This document shows positions 27,520 through 36,535 of a stretch of 64,000 nucleotides of DNA, in pieces. The notes below the pieces were generated by a model. The model worked only from the letters and a program-made list of their open reading frames with translations, did not search any database and was not told where the DNA came from. The stretch lies in NCBI GenBank assembly GCA_963711505.1, contig CAVQEJ010000001.1:930001-994000 (forward strand), written 5' to 3'. Made by a program: the position numbers and the translations under genes. Positions within the stretch are counted from its first letter, which is position 1. Each line of letters begins with the position of its first letter. The DNA comes from JAGWRA01 sp963711505. Its GTDB lineage: Bacteria; Acidobacteriota; Vicinamibacteria; Vicinamibacterales; CAVVIG01.

Positions 27520-29748
27520 TCAGGGCCGTCCCTGGTTGCGCGCCAGCCAGGCCGAAAACGCCCGGATATCGTCAGCATAGAGGCCGGGAGGCGCCGTCCG
27601 GACGAACTGCTCGACGACCGGTCGGGCCAGGTGCACGTCACCTTCCCGCACCAGCTCGGCCGCCAGGTTGTACAGGGCGTCGTAGTTGGTCGGGTCGAGC
27701 GCGATGGCCCGCTTCCAGTTCGCCACCGCCTCAGCCGTTTCCCCGGTCTTCAGCTGGACCACTCCCAGGCCCGAGTGGGCGGTGGCGGATCTGGGGTTGG
27801 CCTCGAGGGCCCGCTTGAACGCCTCTTCCGCCCGCACGAGGTCGTTCTGCGCGAGGTAGACGGAGCCGATGTTCTCCATGGCCATGTCGTCGGCCGGGTC
27901 CAGCGTGAGCACCTTCTGGAAGGTGGCCATGGCGTCCTTCACGCGGCCCAGCCGCGCGTAAGCGATCCCGAGCGCGTTGAGCGCGTCGACGCCGTCCGGC
28001 CGGGTGCGCGTCACGGCTTCGAGAATCGGCAGGGCCTCCTGCGGTCGGCCGGTCTCCGAGAGATAGGTCGCCAGCTGCACCTGGATGTCGTCGTCCCGCA
28101 CCCCGCGCTGCATGGCCTGCCGCAGCGTGGCCATCGCCTCGGCGACGTGTCCCGACTCCCAGTAGATGAACGCCAGGTGCTGATAGGCGATCGACATCGG
28201 CCGTCGGGCGACGATCGCCTGATACAGACGGATCGCCTCGTCGATGTGATGCCGCTCGTACAGATCAACCGCCTGATGGATTTCCTGGTCGAGGGTGATC
28301 AGGCGCTTCGGGTCGTCGTCGGCGGTGTATTGAGCCTTGCGCGGCGCCGAGCCCGACGTGTAGCCGAGGGATTGCAGCGTCGCGACGACGTCGGGGGATT
28401 CGGTGCGCGGCGCGCCGGGCAGATCGGCGTGGAACTCGCGCAGCGTGGCTTCGAGCGTCCGCAGTTCGGTCGCGTCGGCGGTGACGTCGACGAGGTTGTC
28501 CTGTTCCTTCGGGTCCTTCCGCAGGTCGTAGAGCTCGGGCAGCGGCAGGTCGATGTACTTCTCGTGGCCGAGGAGCACGCCCTCGAGCGGCGCCCAGCCG
28601 CGGTTCAGCATCGGCGCCATCGATTCGAAGTAGGACGGGCGCGGCGCGGCGCCCGGCTCGCGCTGCGCCGCCGGCAGCAGCGTCCGACCGGGCAGATCGG
28701 GCGGCACCGGGACCGACAGCGCGTCGAGCACCGTCGGCAGGATGTCGACGTGGCGCGCGCCCACGTCGGCGACCTCGCCGCGGCGAGGGTCGTGCCCGTC
28801 CGGTTCGATCTGCGCGATGATCAGCGGAATCCGCAGCGTCGGCTCGTACGCGAAGATGCCGTGCGTCGCTTCGCCGTGTTCGCCGAGCGCCTCGCCGTGA
28901 TCGCCGGTGACGACGACCAGCGTCGGCCGGTCGAGCGTGCGCAGCCGATCGAGCAGCGGGCCGAGCTCCTTGTCGATGAACGCCACTTCGCCGTAGTACG
29001 GACGGCCGGCGTACTCGCGGTCGAACGGCGGCGGCGGCTCGTACGGCGCGTGCGCGTCGAAGACGTGCAGCCACTCGAACCATCGCTGGTGCTGCTGCCC
29101 GATCCACTGCGCGGCGAGCGGCACGACCTGGTCGGCCGTTCGCGAGGCGAGCCGGAAGTCGGCCGGACCGCTGGTCTCACCGAAGTCGTCGTTGTACACC
29201 GTGAAGCCGGCGTTGAGCCCGAACCGCGCGTTCAGGGGAAACCCGCTGACGAACGCGGCGGTCGCCCAGCCGTCCTTCTTCAGGATGGTCGCCAGCGTCG
29301 GCGTGCCCGCCGCCAGGCGGAAGCCGCTGTTGTCGCGGACGCCGTGCTGGAACGGATACTCGCCCGTCAGGATGCTCGTGTGCGACGGCAGCGTGAGCAC
29401 CGCCTGGGCGTGGGCGAAGTCGAACCGGACACCGTCGCGGGCCAGGCGATCGAGGTTCGGCGTCTGCGCCGGCCCTCCGTAGCAGCTCAGCGCGTCGGCC
29501 CGCAACGTGTCGATGGTGATGAGCAGGACGTTCTGGTTGCCGAGGCGCTCGAAGTGCGCCACCGGCCGGCGGGGCCAGAGCAGGATGGCCGCCATGGCCA
29601 CGGCCGCCAGCAGCGCCGCACCCGCCACGGGCAGCAGCCAGCGCGGCCGGCGCCCGGGCGCCGGCACGGCCGCGTTCCGATGCGGGTCGGCCGCCTGCGG
29701 ACCATGCCCGGTCCGGCCGCGACGAGACGAGGACCGGCGCTTGCTCAT
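27520..29748 (-). CDS. Membrane-anchored sulfatase-like (alkaline phosphatase superfamily) protein with TPR tail; Thr at nucleophile position
   Basis: 742 residues, intact. Basic N-terminus, one transmembrane anchor at about 36-58 (LLPVAGAALLAAVAMAAILL), then a catalytic domain facing the periplasm: LLITIDTLRADALSCYGG (first metal Asp), TLPSHTSILTGEYPFQHG (nucleophile loop) and VVTGDHGEALGEHGEATHG (second metal site). In sulfatases the loop is C/S-x-P-S-R; here it is T-L-P-S-H, so the formylglycine residue is absent and Thr is the likely nucleophile, as in phosphoethanolamine transferases. From residue 480 there are about seven TPRs (YNLAAELVREGDVHLARPVV last). Substrate unknown. Stop is 67 bases before the VWA-TPR gene. 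Confidence 0.87.
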   Translation of the reverse strand: MSKRRSSSRRGRTGHGPQAADPHRNAAVPAPGRRPRWLLPVAGAALLAAVAMAAILLWPRRPVAHFERLGNQNVLLITIDTLRADALSCYGGPAQTPNLDRLARDGVRFDFAHAQAVLTLPSHTSILTGEYPFQHGVRDNSGFRLAAGTPTLATILKKDGWATAAFVSGFPLNARFGLNAGFTVYNDDFGETSGPADFRLASRTADQVVPLAAQWIGQQHQRWFEWLHVFDAHAPYEPPPPFDREYAGRPYYGEVAFIDKELGPLLDRLRTLDRPTLVVVTGDHGEALGEHGEATHGIFAYEPTLRIPLIIAQIEPDGHDPRRGEVADVGARHVDILPTVLDALSVPVPPDLPGRTLLPAAQREPGAAPRPSYFESMAPMLNRGWAPLEGVLLGHEKYIDLPLPELYDLRKDPKEQDNLVDVTADATELRTLEATLREFHADLPGAPRTESPDVVATLQSLGYTSGSAPRKAQYTADDDPKRLITLDQEIHQAVDLYERHHIDEAIRLYQAIVARRPMSIAYQHLAFIYWESGHVAEAMATLRQAMQRGVRDDDIQVQLATYLSETGRPQEALPILEAVTRTRPDGVDALNALGIAYARLGRVKDAMATFQKVLTLDPADDMAMENIGSVYLAQNDLVRAEEAFKRALEANPRSATAHSGLGVVQLKTGETAEAVANWKRAIALDPTNYDALYNLAAELVREGDVHLARPVVEQFVRTAPPGLYADDIRAFSAWLARNQGRP

Positions 29749-29766
29749 GAGACTGGAATACCCGCC

Positions 29767-32020
29767 CTAGTGCTGCGGCCGTGACGCGCCGAAGCGGCGG
29801 CGGGCCTCTTCGCGCACGGCAGCCGCCCTGGGCTTCTCGCCGAACATCGTCCAGAGCCTGGCCGCCGTCGCGTAGCTCTCGGGCAGCGGGGCGGCCGTCA
29901 GGAGCGCCTCGATCGACTTGTCCGAGGCGGCGTTGTCGCCCGCCACCCGGTACAGCATCGCAAGGCTCGCATAGGCTTTCGTGTTCTGCGGAAAGTAATG
30001 CAGCTCCTGCAGGAACTGCCGCTCGGCCTCCGAATAGCGATCGAGGCGGGCGAGCGTGTCGCCTGCGTAGAAGTGCAGCTCGGGCACCTGCGTCGGCCGA
30101 TCCTTGACGGCCGCGAGCGCCTTCTCGAACAGCGGCAGCGCGTCGGCGTACTTGCCCTGGTTGTACAGGAGCCGGGCCCCGATGAAGGCCTGCATCGGCA
30201 GCGTCGGGTCGAGCTGCTCGGCCGTGGCGGCCTCGCTCGTGGCCAGCGCCGCGTTCCCCTCGGTCATCGCGATCTTCGCGACGAGCGCATGGGCGGTGGC
30301 CTGCATCGTCGGGTCGTCGTTCGGCGTCACCTTGGCCGCCAGCTGCGCGTGCTCGATGGCCTGATTGGTACTGCCTGAGCTGCAGCAGCGCCGTGGCCAT
30401 GCCCAGGTAGCCGTTCGGGCGATCGGGCTTCAGCGCCACGAAGTGCCTGTAGGCGTCGGCGGCCTCCTTCGGGCGGCCGATCCGGAGCGAGATATTCCCG
30501 ATCTGATCCCAGACGTCGGCCATCTCCGGTTCGGTGGCGACGACCTTCTGCAGGCCGGCGATCGCCTCGGCGAACTGGCGGTGGTCGGCCAGGTCGATGG
30601 CGGTGCGGTAGGCCTCGAGCACCTGGATCTTGTCCTTCGGATCGGGGAGCGACGAGTCGGGCGTATCGGCCGGGCCGCTGGAGACGGTCCCGACGTAGCC
30701 GAGCGACTGCAGCCGCGCGAGCGTGTCGGCCGAGACCTGCGAGGGGGCCTGCTCCCTGGCGCCGGCCATCAGCCGATCGAGGGCGCCGGCCATCGCCTGA
30801 GCCACACGCGGCCGGTCGTCGAGGATGTTGTGGCGCTCGCCCGGATCGCGCTGCAGGTCGTAGAGCTCGGGGTGCGGCGCCCGGATGTAGCGGTAGCGCG
30901 AGTCGGTGAGCGAGTACAGGGCGCTCCAGCCGAAGTGGTAGCGGGGGTACATCGCCTCGGCGTAGATCCCCTGCTCGGGCACCTTGCCCGTCCCTTCCAG
31001 CAGTGGCCGCAGCGAGCGGCCGCGCAGGTCCTCGGGGCGGGGCGCGCGGACGAGATCGAGGATGGTCGGCACGATGTCGATGTGCTGCACCGGCTCGGAG
31101 ACGCGCGTGCCCGCCTGCGCCTCGTCGGGCATCTTGACGATGAACGCCACGTGCACGGTGTCGTTGTAGAGGAAGACGCCGTGCTCTTCCTCGCCGTGGT
31201 CGCCGAGCCCTTCACCGTGATCCGACACGAGGAAGATCGTCGCCTGCCGGTACAGCTTCTTGCGCTTGAGCGCGTCCAGCAGCCGGCCGACCATCTCGTC
31301 GTCGTACGACACCTGCTGGTCGTACGGGGCGAGGCTGGCGAACGCCGGCCGCTTCACGTACGGGCGGTGCACGTCGTACAGGTGCAGGAACAGGAAGAAG
31401 CGCGGCGAGCTCTGGCCGTCGAGCCACTTCTCGGCCGCCGCTTCCGAGTCGGCGCCGTCGCGCCTGACGTCGCCCACCGACGTGCCCGGCGAGGCCGAGG
31501 GCATGTCGGCGTTGAAGAAGTCGAACCCCTGGCCGATGCCCGTGTCGGGGCGCAGCACGAACGACGACACGACGCCGCCGGTGGCGAACCCGCGCTCGTC
31601 GAGCAGGCGGGCCAGCGTCTCGGTGTGCGGCTTCAGGACGAAACCGAGGTTGTCGCGGACGCCGTCCTGGAAGGGGAGCTCGCCGGTCAGCATCGAGGCG
31701 TGCGCCGGCAGCGTCTGCGGCGCCTGCGTGTAGGCGTGATCGAACACGATGCCGTCGTGCGCGAGGGCGTCGATGTGCGGGGTGTCGCCGTGCGGGTAGC
31801 CGTAGACCGGAAGGTGATCGGCCCGCAGCGTGTCGATGGAGATGAGGACGATCGGCCCGCTGACCGGGGCGGAGGTGCGCGCGTAGCGCCAGCCCGACGC
31901 CGCGGCGATGACCACACCGACGGCGACGAGGCCGACGATGAGCGCGACACGCCAGGAGCGGCGCGTGGACGAGACGGGCGCCGGCCGCGTGGGCGGCCGG
32001 CGCCGGGAAGCCTTGGACAT
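29767..32020 (-). CDS. Second membrane-anchored sulfatase-like/TPR protein; Thr at nucleophile position
   Basis: About 750 residues, paralogue of the following gene and 18 bases upstream of it. Anchor at about 24-45 (VALIVGLVAVGVVIAAASGW). Catalytic blocks: VLISIDTLRADHLPVYGY, TLPAHASMLTGELPFQDG (nucleophile loop again with Thr in place of Cys) and LVSDHGEGLGDHGEEEHG. YDLQRDPGERHNILDDRP is a typical C-terminal sulfatase block. TPRs from about residue 455 (FAEAIAGLQKVVATEPEMAD; ADALPLFEKALAAVKDRPTQ). Frame break near 30370 within the TPR part. Two such enzymes in tandem suggest different substrates or sequential steps on one surface polymer; inference only. Confidence 0.86.
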
Positions 32021-32064
32021 CTAGCGTCCGGACTCGAGGATTCTGCGTCCGCGGGACGCGGCGG

Positions 32065-33021
32065 TCAGCGGACCTGACCGCCCGGCTGCAGCTGCGGAAT
32101 GATTACCTTGGCCTGGGCCGCCTCCGCCGAGTTCGGATCGACCGCGACCACCTTCTCCATGTATTTCAGCGCCTCGGCCTTGTCGCCCTTGTTGAGCGCC
32201 ACCAGCCCGAGCTTGAAGAGCGGTTTGCCCCAGTTGGGATCCGTGTCGACCGCCTTCTGGTACCACTTCGCGGCCGCGTCCGGGTCGTTCTTCGCGAAGT
32301 CCACTTCGCCCAGCGAGTAGAACACCTCGCGCGTCGCGCTGAGGCTCTGCGCCGCCTTCGTCAGGGTCTGCTCGGCGCCGGCCAGGTCGCCCTTCTCGAG
32401 CTGCGTCATGCCGGTCGCCACGACCGCCTTCTCGTTGTTGGGGTCCGCCTTCAGCACGTCCGCGTACACCGCGAGTGCCTTGTCGTACTCCTTCATGTTG
32501 CGGTACGCCGCCCCGATCTGCATGTTCAGCACCGTCAGCGTCGGCGCCTTCTTCAGGATCGCCTGGTACGCGTCGATCGCTTCCTGATACTTCTTCTCGT
32601 TGAACAGCGCGTCGGCCGCCGTCAGGTCGCCCTGCAGCTCCTTGGTGTTCACGCCGGCGAACGTGCCGCCGCCCGACGAGCCGGGCTTCAGCGTGAAGTC
32701 GACCGGCGGGTTCGAATGGATCGTCGCCACGTTCAGCTTGCCAGACGACGCCTGGAAGCCGTCCGCGCTGGCCGTGAACGTCCAGACGCCGTTCGACATC
32801 CCCATGATCGAGAAGTCGCCGTTCTTGTCGGTCTTCGTCTCGTAGTGGCTGGGCGACGCGCTCGGGTTGTCGGCCGTCACCTTCGCGCCCACGATCGCCT
32901 TGCCGCTGGAATCCTTCACGCTCCCGCCGACACGACCGATCTGGGCCAGCGCGGGGCCCGCGAATCCGATGACGCAGAACGCCACCAGAATCGCCTGAAG
33001 CAGATGATGCCGTTGACGCAT
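32065..33021 (-). CDS. Secreted carboxypeptidase-regulatory/TPR protein, first gene of the envelope array
   Basis: 318 residues from ATG 33021 with AGGAG seven bases upstream. Signal peptide to about residue 27 (VIGFAGPALAQ). Beta-sandwich domain (RVGGSVKDSSGKAIVGAKVT) at 28-110, a Gly/Ser linker (KPGSSGGGTFAGVN), then five TPR units (KKYQEAIDAYQAILKKAPTL; KEYDKALAVYADVLKADPNN; GDKAEALKYMEKVVAVDPNS). Same design as the protein at 19928-20863. It opens the seven-gene array, 44 bases before the first sulfatase-like gene, with a promoter candidate about 115 bases upstream. Confidence 0.86.
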   Translation of the reverse strand: MRQRHHLLQAILVAFCVIGFAGPALAQIGRVGGSVKDSSGKAIVGAKVTADNPSASPSHYETKTDKNGDFSIMGMSNGVWTFTASADGFQASSGKLNVATIHSNPPVDFTLKPGSSGGGTFAGVNTKELQGDLTAADALFNEKKYQEAIDAYQAILKKAPTLTVLNMQIGAAYRNMKEYDKALAVYADVLKADPNNEKAVVATGMTQLEKGDLAGAEQTLTKAAQSLSATREVFYSLGEVDFAKNDPDAAAKWYQKAVDTDPNWGKPLFKLGLVALNKGDKAEALKYMEKVVAVDPNSAEAAQAKVIIPQLQPGGQVR

Positions 33022-33362
33022 CTGAACACTCCTCAAATTGAAACCATGGCGGCTGACACCGAAACCGCACGCCTGATCGGCCCGGCAAGCCGCCCGGCCC
33101 ATCCGCCGGAACCCGCCGTCAGCCCGAGCCAATAAGTATATATGCGAAGACAGTTTACAGCCAAATGGCGCGACAAGACAACGGCGACGTGGCGAAGCCC
33201 GGCCGTAAGACGTTCGTACGGGGCAACTTGTCCCGAATCAGGTGCGAGGGGCGAGGTCCAGGGGCGAGGAGCGATGTGGGCGTGTGGCGACCTCTCGAGG
33301 CACGTCGCAACGGGCAATGGCCGGGTACGGCAGGCCGGCGTCCAGCGACTCAGACGCCCGCG
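33022..33362. other. Intergenic region: leader of the envelope array and end of the DUF420 gene's downstream region
   Basis: 341 bases without a gene. It contains the promoter candidate at 33135-33164 and a short A+T-rich stretch (33132-33160). The part from 33200 to 33360 is GC-rich and featureless. Confidence 0.6.
33135..33164 (-). promoter_or_regulatory. Sigma70-like promoter for the envelope array
   Basis: On the minus strand: TTGGCT (33164-33159), 18 bases, TATACT (33140-33135). The -10 matches at five of six positions and the -35 at three. It lies in the only A+T-rich patch of the gap, about 115 bases before the array's first start codon. Confidence 0.45.
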
Positions 33363-33782
33363 TCAGTACAGCTGGTAGAGCATCAGATAGATGATGACGC
33401 CCGTCACCGAGACGTACAGCCAGATCGGCAGCGTCCAGCGGGCGATCCGCCGGTGCTTCGCGTAGCGCGCCCGCAGCCCCAGCGTGGCCGTGACGAGGGC
33501 GAGCGGCAGCACGGACACCGCCAGGATGACATGCGGAATCAGGATGGCGAAGTAGAGCAGCCGGATCGGGCCGTGCCCCGGAAACCGCACGTCACCGACC
33601 TGTGCGTGGTAGATGAGATACGACGTCAGGAACGCGGCGGAGACGACGATCGCCGCCAGCATGCAGAGACGATGCTGTGCGACGCGGTGCTTGCGGATGA
33701 GCACGTAGCCGGTGACCAGCAGCACCGTGGCGGCACTGTTGAGGATCGCGTTCAGCGCCGGCAGATCGTGGAGTGGGAGCAT
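33363..33782 (-). CDS. DUF420 membrane protein
   Basis: 139 residues with four transmembrane helices: ILNSAATVLLVTGYVLIRKH, LCMLAAIVVSAAFLTSYLIY, LLYFAILIPHVILAVSVLPL and WTLPIWLYVSVTGVIIYLML. Conserved histidines are present in the loops (HRLCML, YHAQVG, IPHVILA). The family is commonly encoded beside haem-copper oxidase and CtaM-like assembly genes. Here it ends a minus-strand group with ctaB and an ABC exporter. Function not established; oxidase maturation is inferred from context. Confidence 0.85.
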   Translation of the reverse strand: MLPLHDLPALNAILNSAATVLLVTGYVLIRKHRVAQHRLCMLAAIVVSAAFLTSYLIYHAQVGDVRFPGHGPIRLLYFAILIPHVILAVSVLPLALVTATLGLRARYAKHRRIARWTLPIWLYVSVTGVIIYLMLYQLY

Positions 33783-33833
33783 GGGGGATTACGGCGTGCG
33801 GCGCGGGTGCAACGTGCACGGAGCGGGCGCGCG

Positions 33834-34598
33834 TCAGTTTCCCTTCCGCGCGACCAGTGCCGCGCCCGCCACGACGGTGAAGACGGCGAAGCCACCCACC
33901 ACCAGCAGGCAGACGTCGAGCGACGGCCAGGCGGTCGGCTGATTCAGCAGGATCTCCTGCAGCGCCGTCACGCCGTAGGTCAGCGGGTTGATCAGCATGA
34001 GGGCCCGCACCCAGCCGGCCGCGCCCGCCGCCGGGAACAGCGCACCCGACAGGATCCACATCGGAAAGAGGAGCACGTTCATGATCGCGTGGAAGCCCTG
34101 CGTCGAATCGAACATCCAGGCGATCAGGAAGCCCAGGCCCGTGAGGCCGAACGACACGAAGACGATCAGGTACGCCAGCGTGCCGAGGTCGCGCAGGTGC
34201 AGGTGGATGTTCGCCAGCGGGGCCAGCGCGAGGAAGATGACGCCCTGCATCACGGCGAGCGTCGTGCCGCCGAGGATCTTGCCGAGCACGATCGCCATGC
34301 GCGGCACCGGCGCCACCATCACGCCCTGCAGGAATCCCTCCTGCCGGTCCTCGATGATCGAGATGGTCGAGAAGATCGCCGTGAAGAGCAGGATGAGCGC
34401 CAGCGTGCCCGGGAAGAAGTACTCGAGGTAGCCGCCCTTCAGCGGTACGCCCGGCGCCGCCTGGAACGACTGGCCGAGCCCCGATCCGAGCAGGAACCAG
34501 AAGATGAGCGGCGTCCCGAGCGCCCCGACGATCCGGCTGCGCTGCCGGTAGAAGCGGACGATCTCGCGGGACCAGAGGGTGTAGGCTGCCAGCAGCAT
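33834..34598 (-). CDS. ABC-2 type exporter permease
   Basis: 254 residues with six predicted membrane helices and the ABC-2 block LIFWFLLGSGLGQSF, FFPGTLALILLFTAIFSTIS, EDRQEGFLQGVMVAPVPRMA and MWILSGALFPAAGAAGWVRA. The EDR...GFL...P segment is the coupling-helix signature of the family. Start ATG at 34598 overlaps the stop region of the ATPase gene, so they form a pair. Drug/daunorubicin-type or NodJ-like permeases share this fold; substrate unknown. Confidence 0.9.
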   Translation of the reverse strand: MLLAAYTLWSREIVRFYRQRSRIVGALGTPLIFWFLLGSGLGQSFQAAPGVPLKGGYLEYFFPGTLALILLFTAIFSTISIIEDRQEGFLQGVMVAPVPRMAIVLGKILGGTTLAVMQGVIFLALAPLANIHLHLRDLGTLAYLIVFVSFGLTGLGFLIAWMFDSTQGFHAIMNVLLFPMWILSGALFPAAGAAGWVRALMLINPLTYGVTALQEILLNQPTAWPSLDVCLLVVGGFAVFTVVAGAALVARKGN

Positions 34599-34599
34599 C

Positions 34600-35523
34600 T
34601 CACTCCAGACGCCGGCCGGTGTGGTGGACGAAGACGTCCTCCAGTGTCGGCTTGCCGAAGGTAATCGCCTCGATCGCGCCGGGGAAGGCCTCGACGAGAT
34701 CGGGCACGAATTCGTGCGCCCGTTCGCGCTCGATCCGCAGCTGGCCGTCGACGATCTGCGGGTCGACGCCGAAGCGGGCGTGGACCGCCTCGGCCAGCGC
34801 CTGCGGCTCGCGGGCCGTGATCTGCACGACGTCGCCGCCGACCTCGGCCGTCAGCACGGCCGGCGCGCCCATCGCCACCAGCCGTCCCTCGTGGAGGATG
34901 GCCACCCGGTCGCAGCCGGCGGCCTCGTCCATCAGGTGCGTGGTGAGGACGACCGTCGTCCCTTCGCGCTCGCGCAGCGACTTGAGGTCGTCGCGCAGGT
35001 CGCGGCGGGCCGCCGGGTCGAGGCCGGTGCTCGGCTCGTCCAGCACGAGCAGCGCCGGCGCCGGCAGGATCGCCTTGGCCACCTCCACGCGCCGCCGCTG
35101 GCCGCCCGAGAGCGTCTGCACGAAGTCGTCCGCCCGATCCTCCAGCCGGACCCGGCCCAGCACGTCGGTGATGCGGCGGGCGAGCGCCGAGCCGCGCAGC
35201 CCGTACAGATGGCCGTGGTGGCGCAGGTTCTCGACGACCGTCAGCCGGATGTCGAGCGCCGGCGACTGGAAGACGACGCCCATGCGGCGCCGCGCGTCGG
35301 CCGGCCGGGTCGCCACGTCGGCGTCGAAGACGTGCACCGAACCGCGCTGGATCGGCAGCAGCGTCGAGACGATCCTGAACATGGTCGTCTTGCCGCCGCC
35401 GTTCGGGCCGAGCAGGCCGAAGATTTCACCGGCGGCCACCGTCAGGCTGACGTCGTCGAGCGCCTGACGCTCGCCGTAGGCGTGGGAGAGATGGGAGATG
35501 TTCAGGGCAGGCGAACCGGTCAC
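34600..35523 (-). CDS. ABC exporter ATP-binding protein
   Basis: About 307 residues. GTG at 35523 is the first start with a sensible N-terminus (TGSPALNISHLSHAYGERQA). Walker A GLLGPNGGGKTTMFRI, Q-loop VVFQSPALD, signature TLSGGQRRRVEVAKA, Walker B LLVLDEPSTGLDP and H-loop LTTHLMDEA are all present. The C-terminal 70 residues (ITAREPQALAEAVHARFGVD) form the extra domain typical of DrrA/CcmA-like exporters. It lies between ctaB (17 bases) and its permease (1 base). Confidence 0.93.
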   Translation of the reverse strand: MTGSPALNISHLSHAYGERQALDDVSLTVAAGEIFGLLGPNGGGKTTMFRIVSTLLPIQRGSVHVFDADVATRPADARRRMGVVFQSPALDIRLTVVENLRHHGHLYGLRGSALARRITDVLGRVRLEDRADDFVQTLSGGQRRRVEVAKAILPAPALLVLDEPSTGLDPAARRDLRDDLKSLREREGTTVVLTTHLMDEAAGCDRVAILHEGRLVAMGAPAVLTAEVGGDVVQITAREPQALAEAVHARFGVDPQIVDGQLRIERERAHEFVPDLVEAFPGAIEAITFGKPTLEDVFVHHTGRRLE

Positions 35524-35540
35524 TGCGACGGACGCTCCAG

Positions 35541-36461
35541 TCAGAGCCGGACCCGGTTGAGGATCATCAGAATCCACAGCAGGGGGAGGTAGGTGATCGA
35601 CCCGAAGAAGAGCTGCCGGGCCGAGGCCGTGTCGCGCCGCAGCGCGAACCGGATCGCCAGCGCGAGCAGCCCGCCGCCGAGCAGCAGGGCGACCGCGAAG
35701 TAGGTGCCGCCGGCCAGGCCGATCATCCAGGGAATCAGGCTCACCGGCACGAGGGCGGCCGCGTAGATCACCGCCTGCCGTCCGGTGCTGCGGCCGTCCG
35801 GCTCGATGACCGGCAGCAGCGGGAAGCCGGCGCGTTCGTAGTCGTCGCGATACATCCAGGCGATGGCCAGGAAGTGCGGCATCTGCCAGAGGAAGACGAT
35901 CGAGAACAGCGTCCAGGCGTGGATCGAGAGGATGTCGCGGCCGGCGGCCCAGCCGATCATCGGCGGCAGCGCCCCCGGCACCGCGCCGACGAGCGTCGCC
36001 AGCGACGACCGCTGCTTCATCGGCGTGTAGACGATCGTGTAGCTGAGCAGCGTGGCGAGCGCCACGAGGGCGGCGAGCAGGTTCGTCCCCAGCGCGAGGT
36101 CGATGAGGCCCGCGCCCGAGAGGGCGGCGGCGAAGACGAGCGCCTCGGCCGGCTGCACGCGCCCGTCGGGCAGCGGCCGCATGCGCGTGCGCCGCATCAG
36201 CTGGTCGGTCTCGCGCTCGTAGACCTGGTTGAAGACCGCCGAGCCGCCGGCCACCAGCGACGTGCCGACCACCAGATGGCTGAAGGTGAAGAGGTTGAAC
36301 GACTCGCCCGCGCCGAGGTAGTAGCCGGCCGCGGCCGTGGCGATGACCAGGCCGTTGAGCCGTGGCTTGGTCAGCGCGACGTAGTCCGCCAGCCGGGCCC
36401 GCGAGCCGACCGCCGGCTCGACGCCGAGGTCGACCGAGACGTTGGCTTCGGCCGGCTTCAC
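35541..36461 (-). CDS. ctaB: Protohaem IX farnesyltransferase (haem O synthase)
   Basis: Inner-membrane prenyltransferase that makes haem O for haem-copper oxidases. GTG at 36461 with AAAGGCGGG upstream. First aspartate-rich motif: NQVYERETDQLMRRTRMRPL; second: WMYRDDYERAGFPLLPV. LADYVALTKPRLNGLVIATA marks the N-terminus, and about eight helices follow. Length (about 306 residues) is normal. It lies 75 bases after a copper-type lipoprotein gene and 17 before the ABC pair. Together with the haem operon at 2-11 kb, this gives the host a route from glutamyl-tRNA to uroporphyrinogen and, separately, from haem b to haem O. Confidence 0.93.
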   Translation of the reverse strand: MKPAEANVSVDLGVEPAVGSRARLADYVALTKPRLNGLVIATAAAGYYLGAGESFNLFTFSHLVVGTSLVAGGSAVFNQVYERETDQLMRRTRMRPLPDGRVQPAEALVFAAALSGAGLIDLALGTNLLAALVALATLLSYTIVYTPMKQRSSLATLVGAVPGALPPMIGWAAGRDILSIHAWTLFSIVFLWQMPHFLAIAWMYRDDYERAGFPLLPVIEPDGRSTGRQAVIYAAALVPVSLIPWMIGLAGGTYFAVALLLGGGLLALAIRFALRRDTASARQLFFGSITYLPLLWILMILNRVRL

Positions 36462-36535
36462 GCGCCCGCCTTTGCGGAGCGGTCCGCGGAAGAGCCCGGC
36501 CGGTCGTACGGGAAGAACTGCTGCATTGCTGGTGC

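Noticed and set aside
33165..34664. A 499-residue plus-strand open frame opposite DUF420 and the ABC permease
   Set aside because: It mirrors two membrane-protein genes with clear helices and family motifs, and its translation is a low-complexity Arg/Asp/His-rich string.
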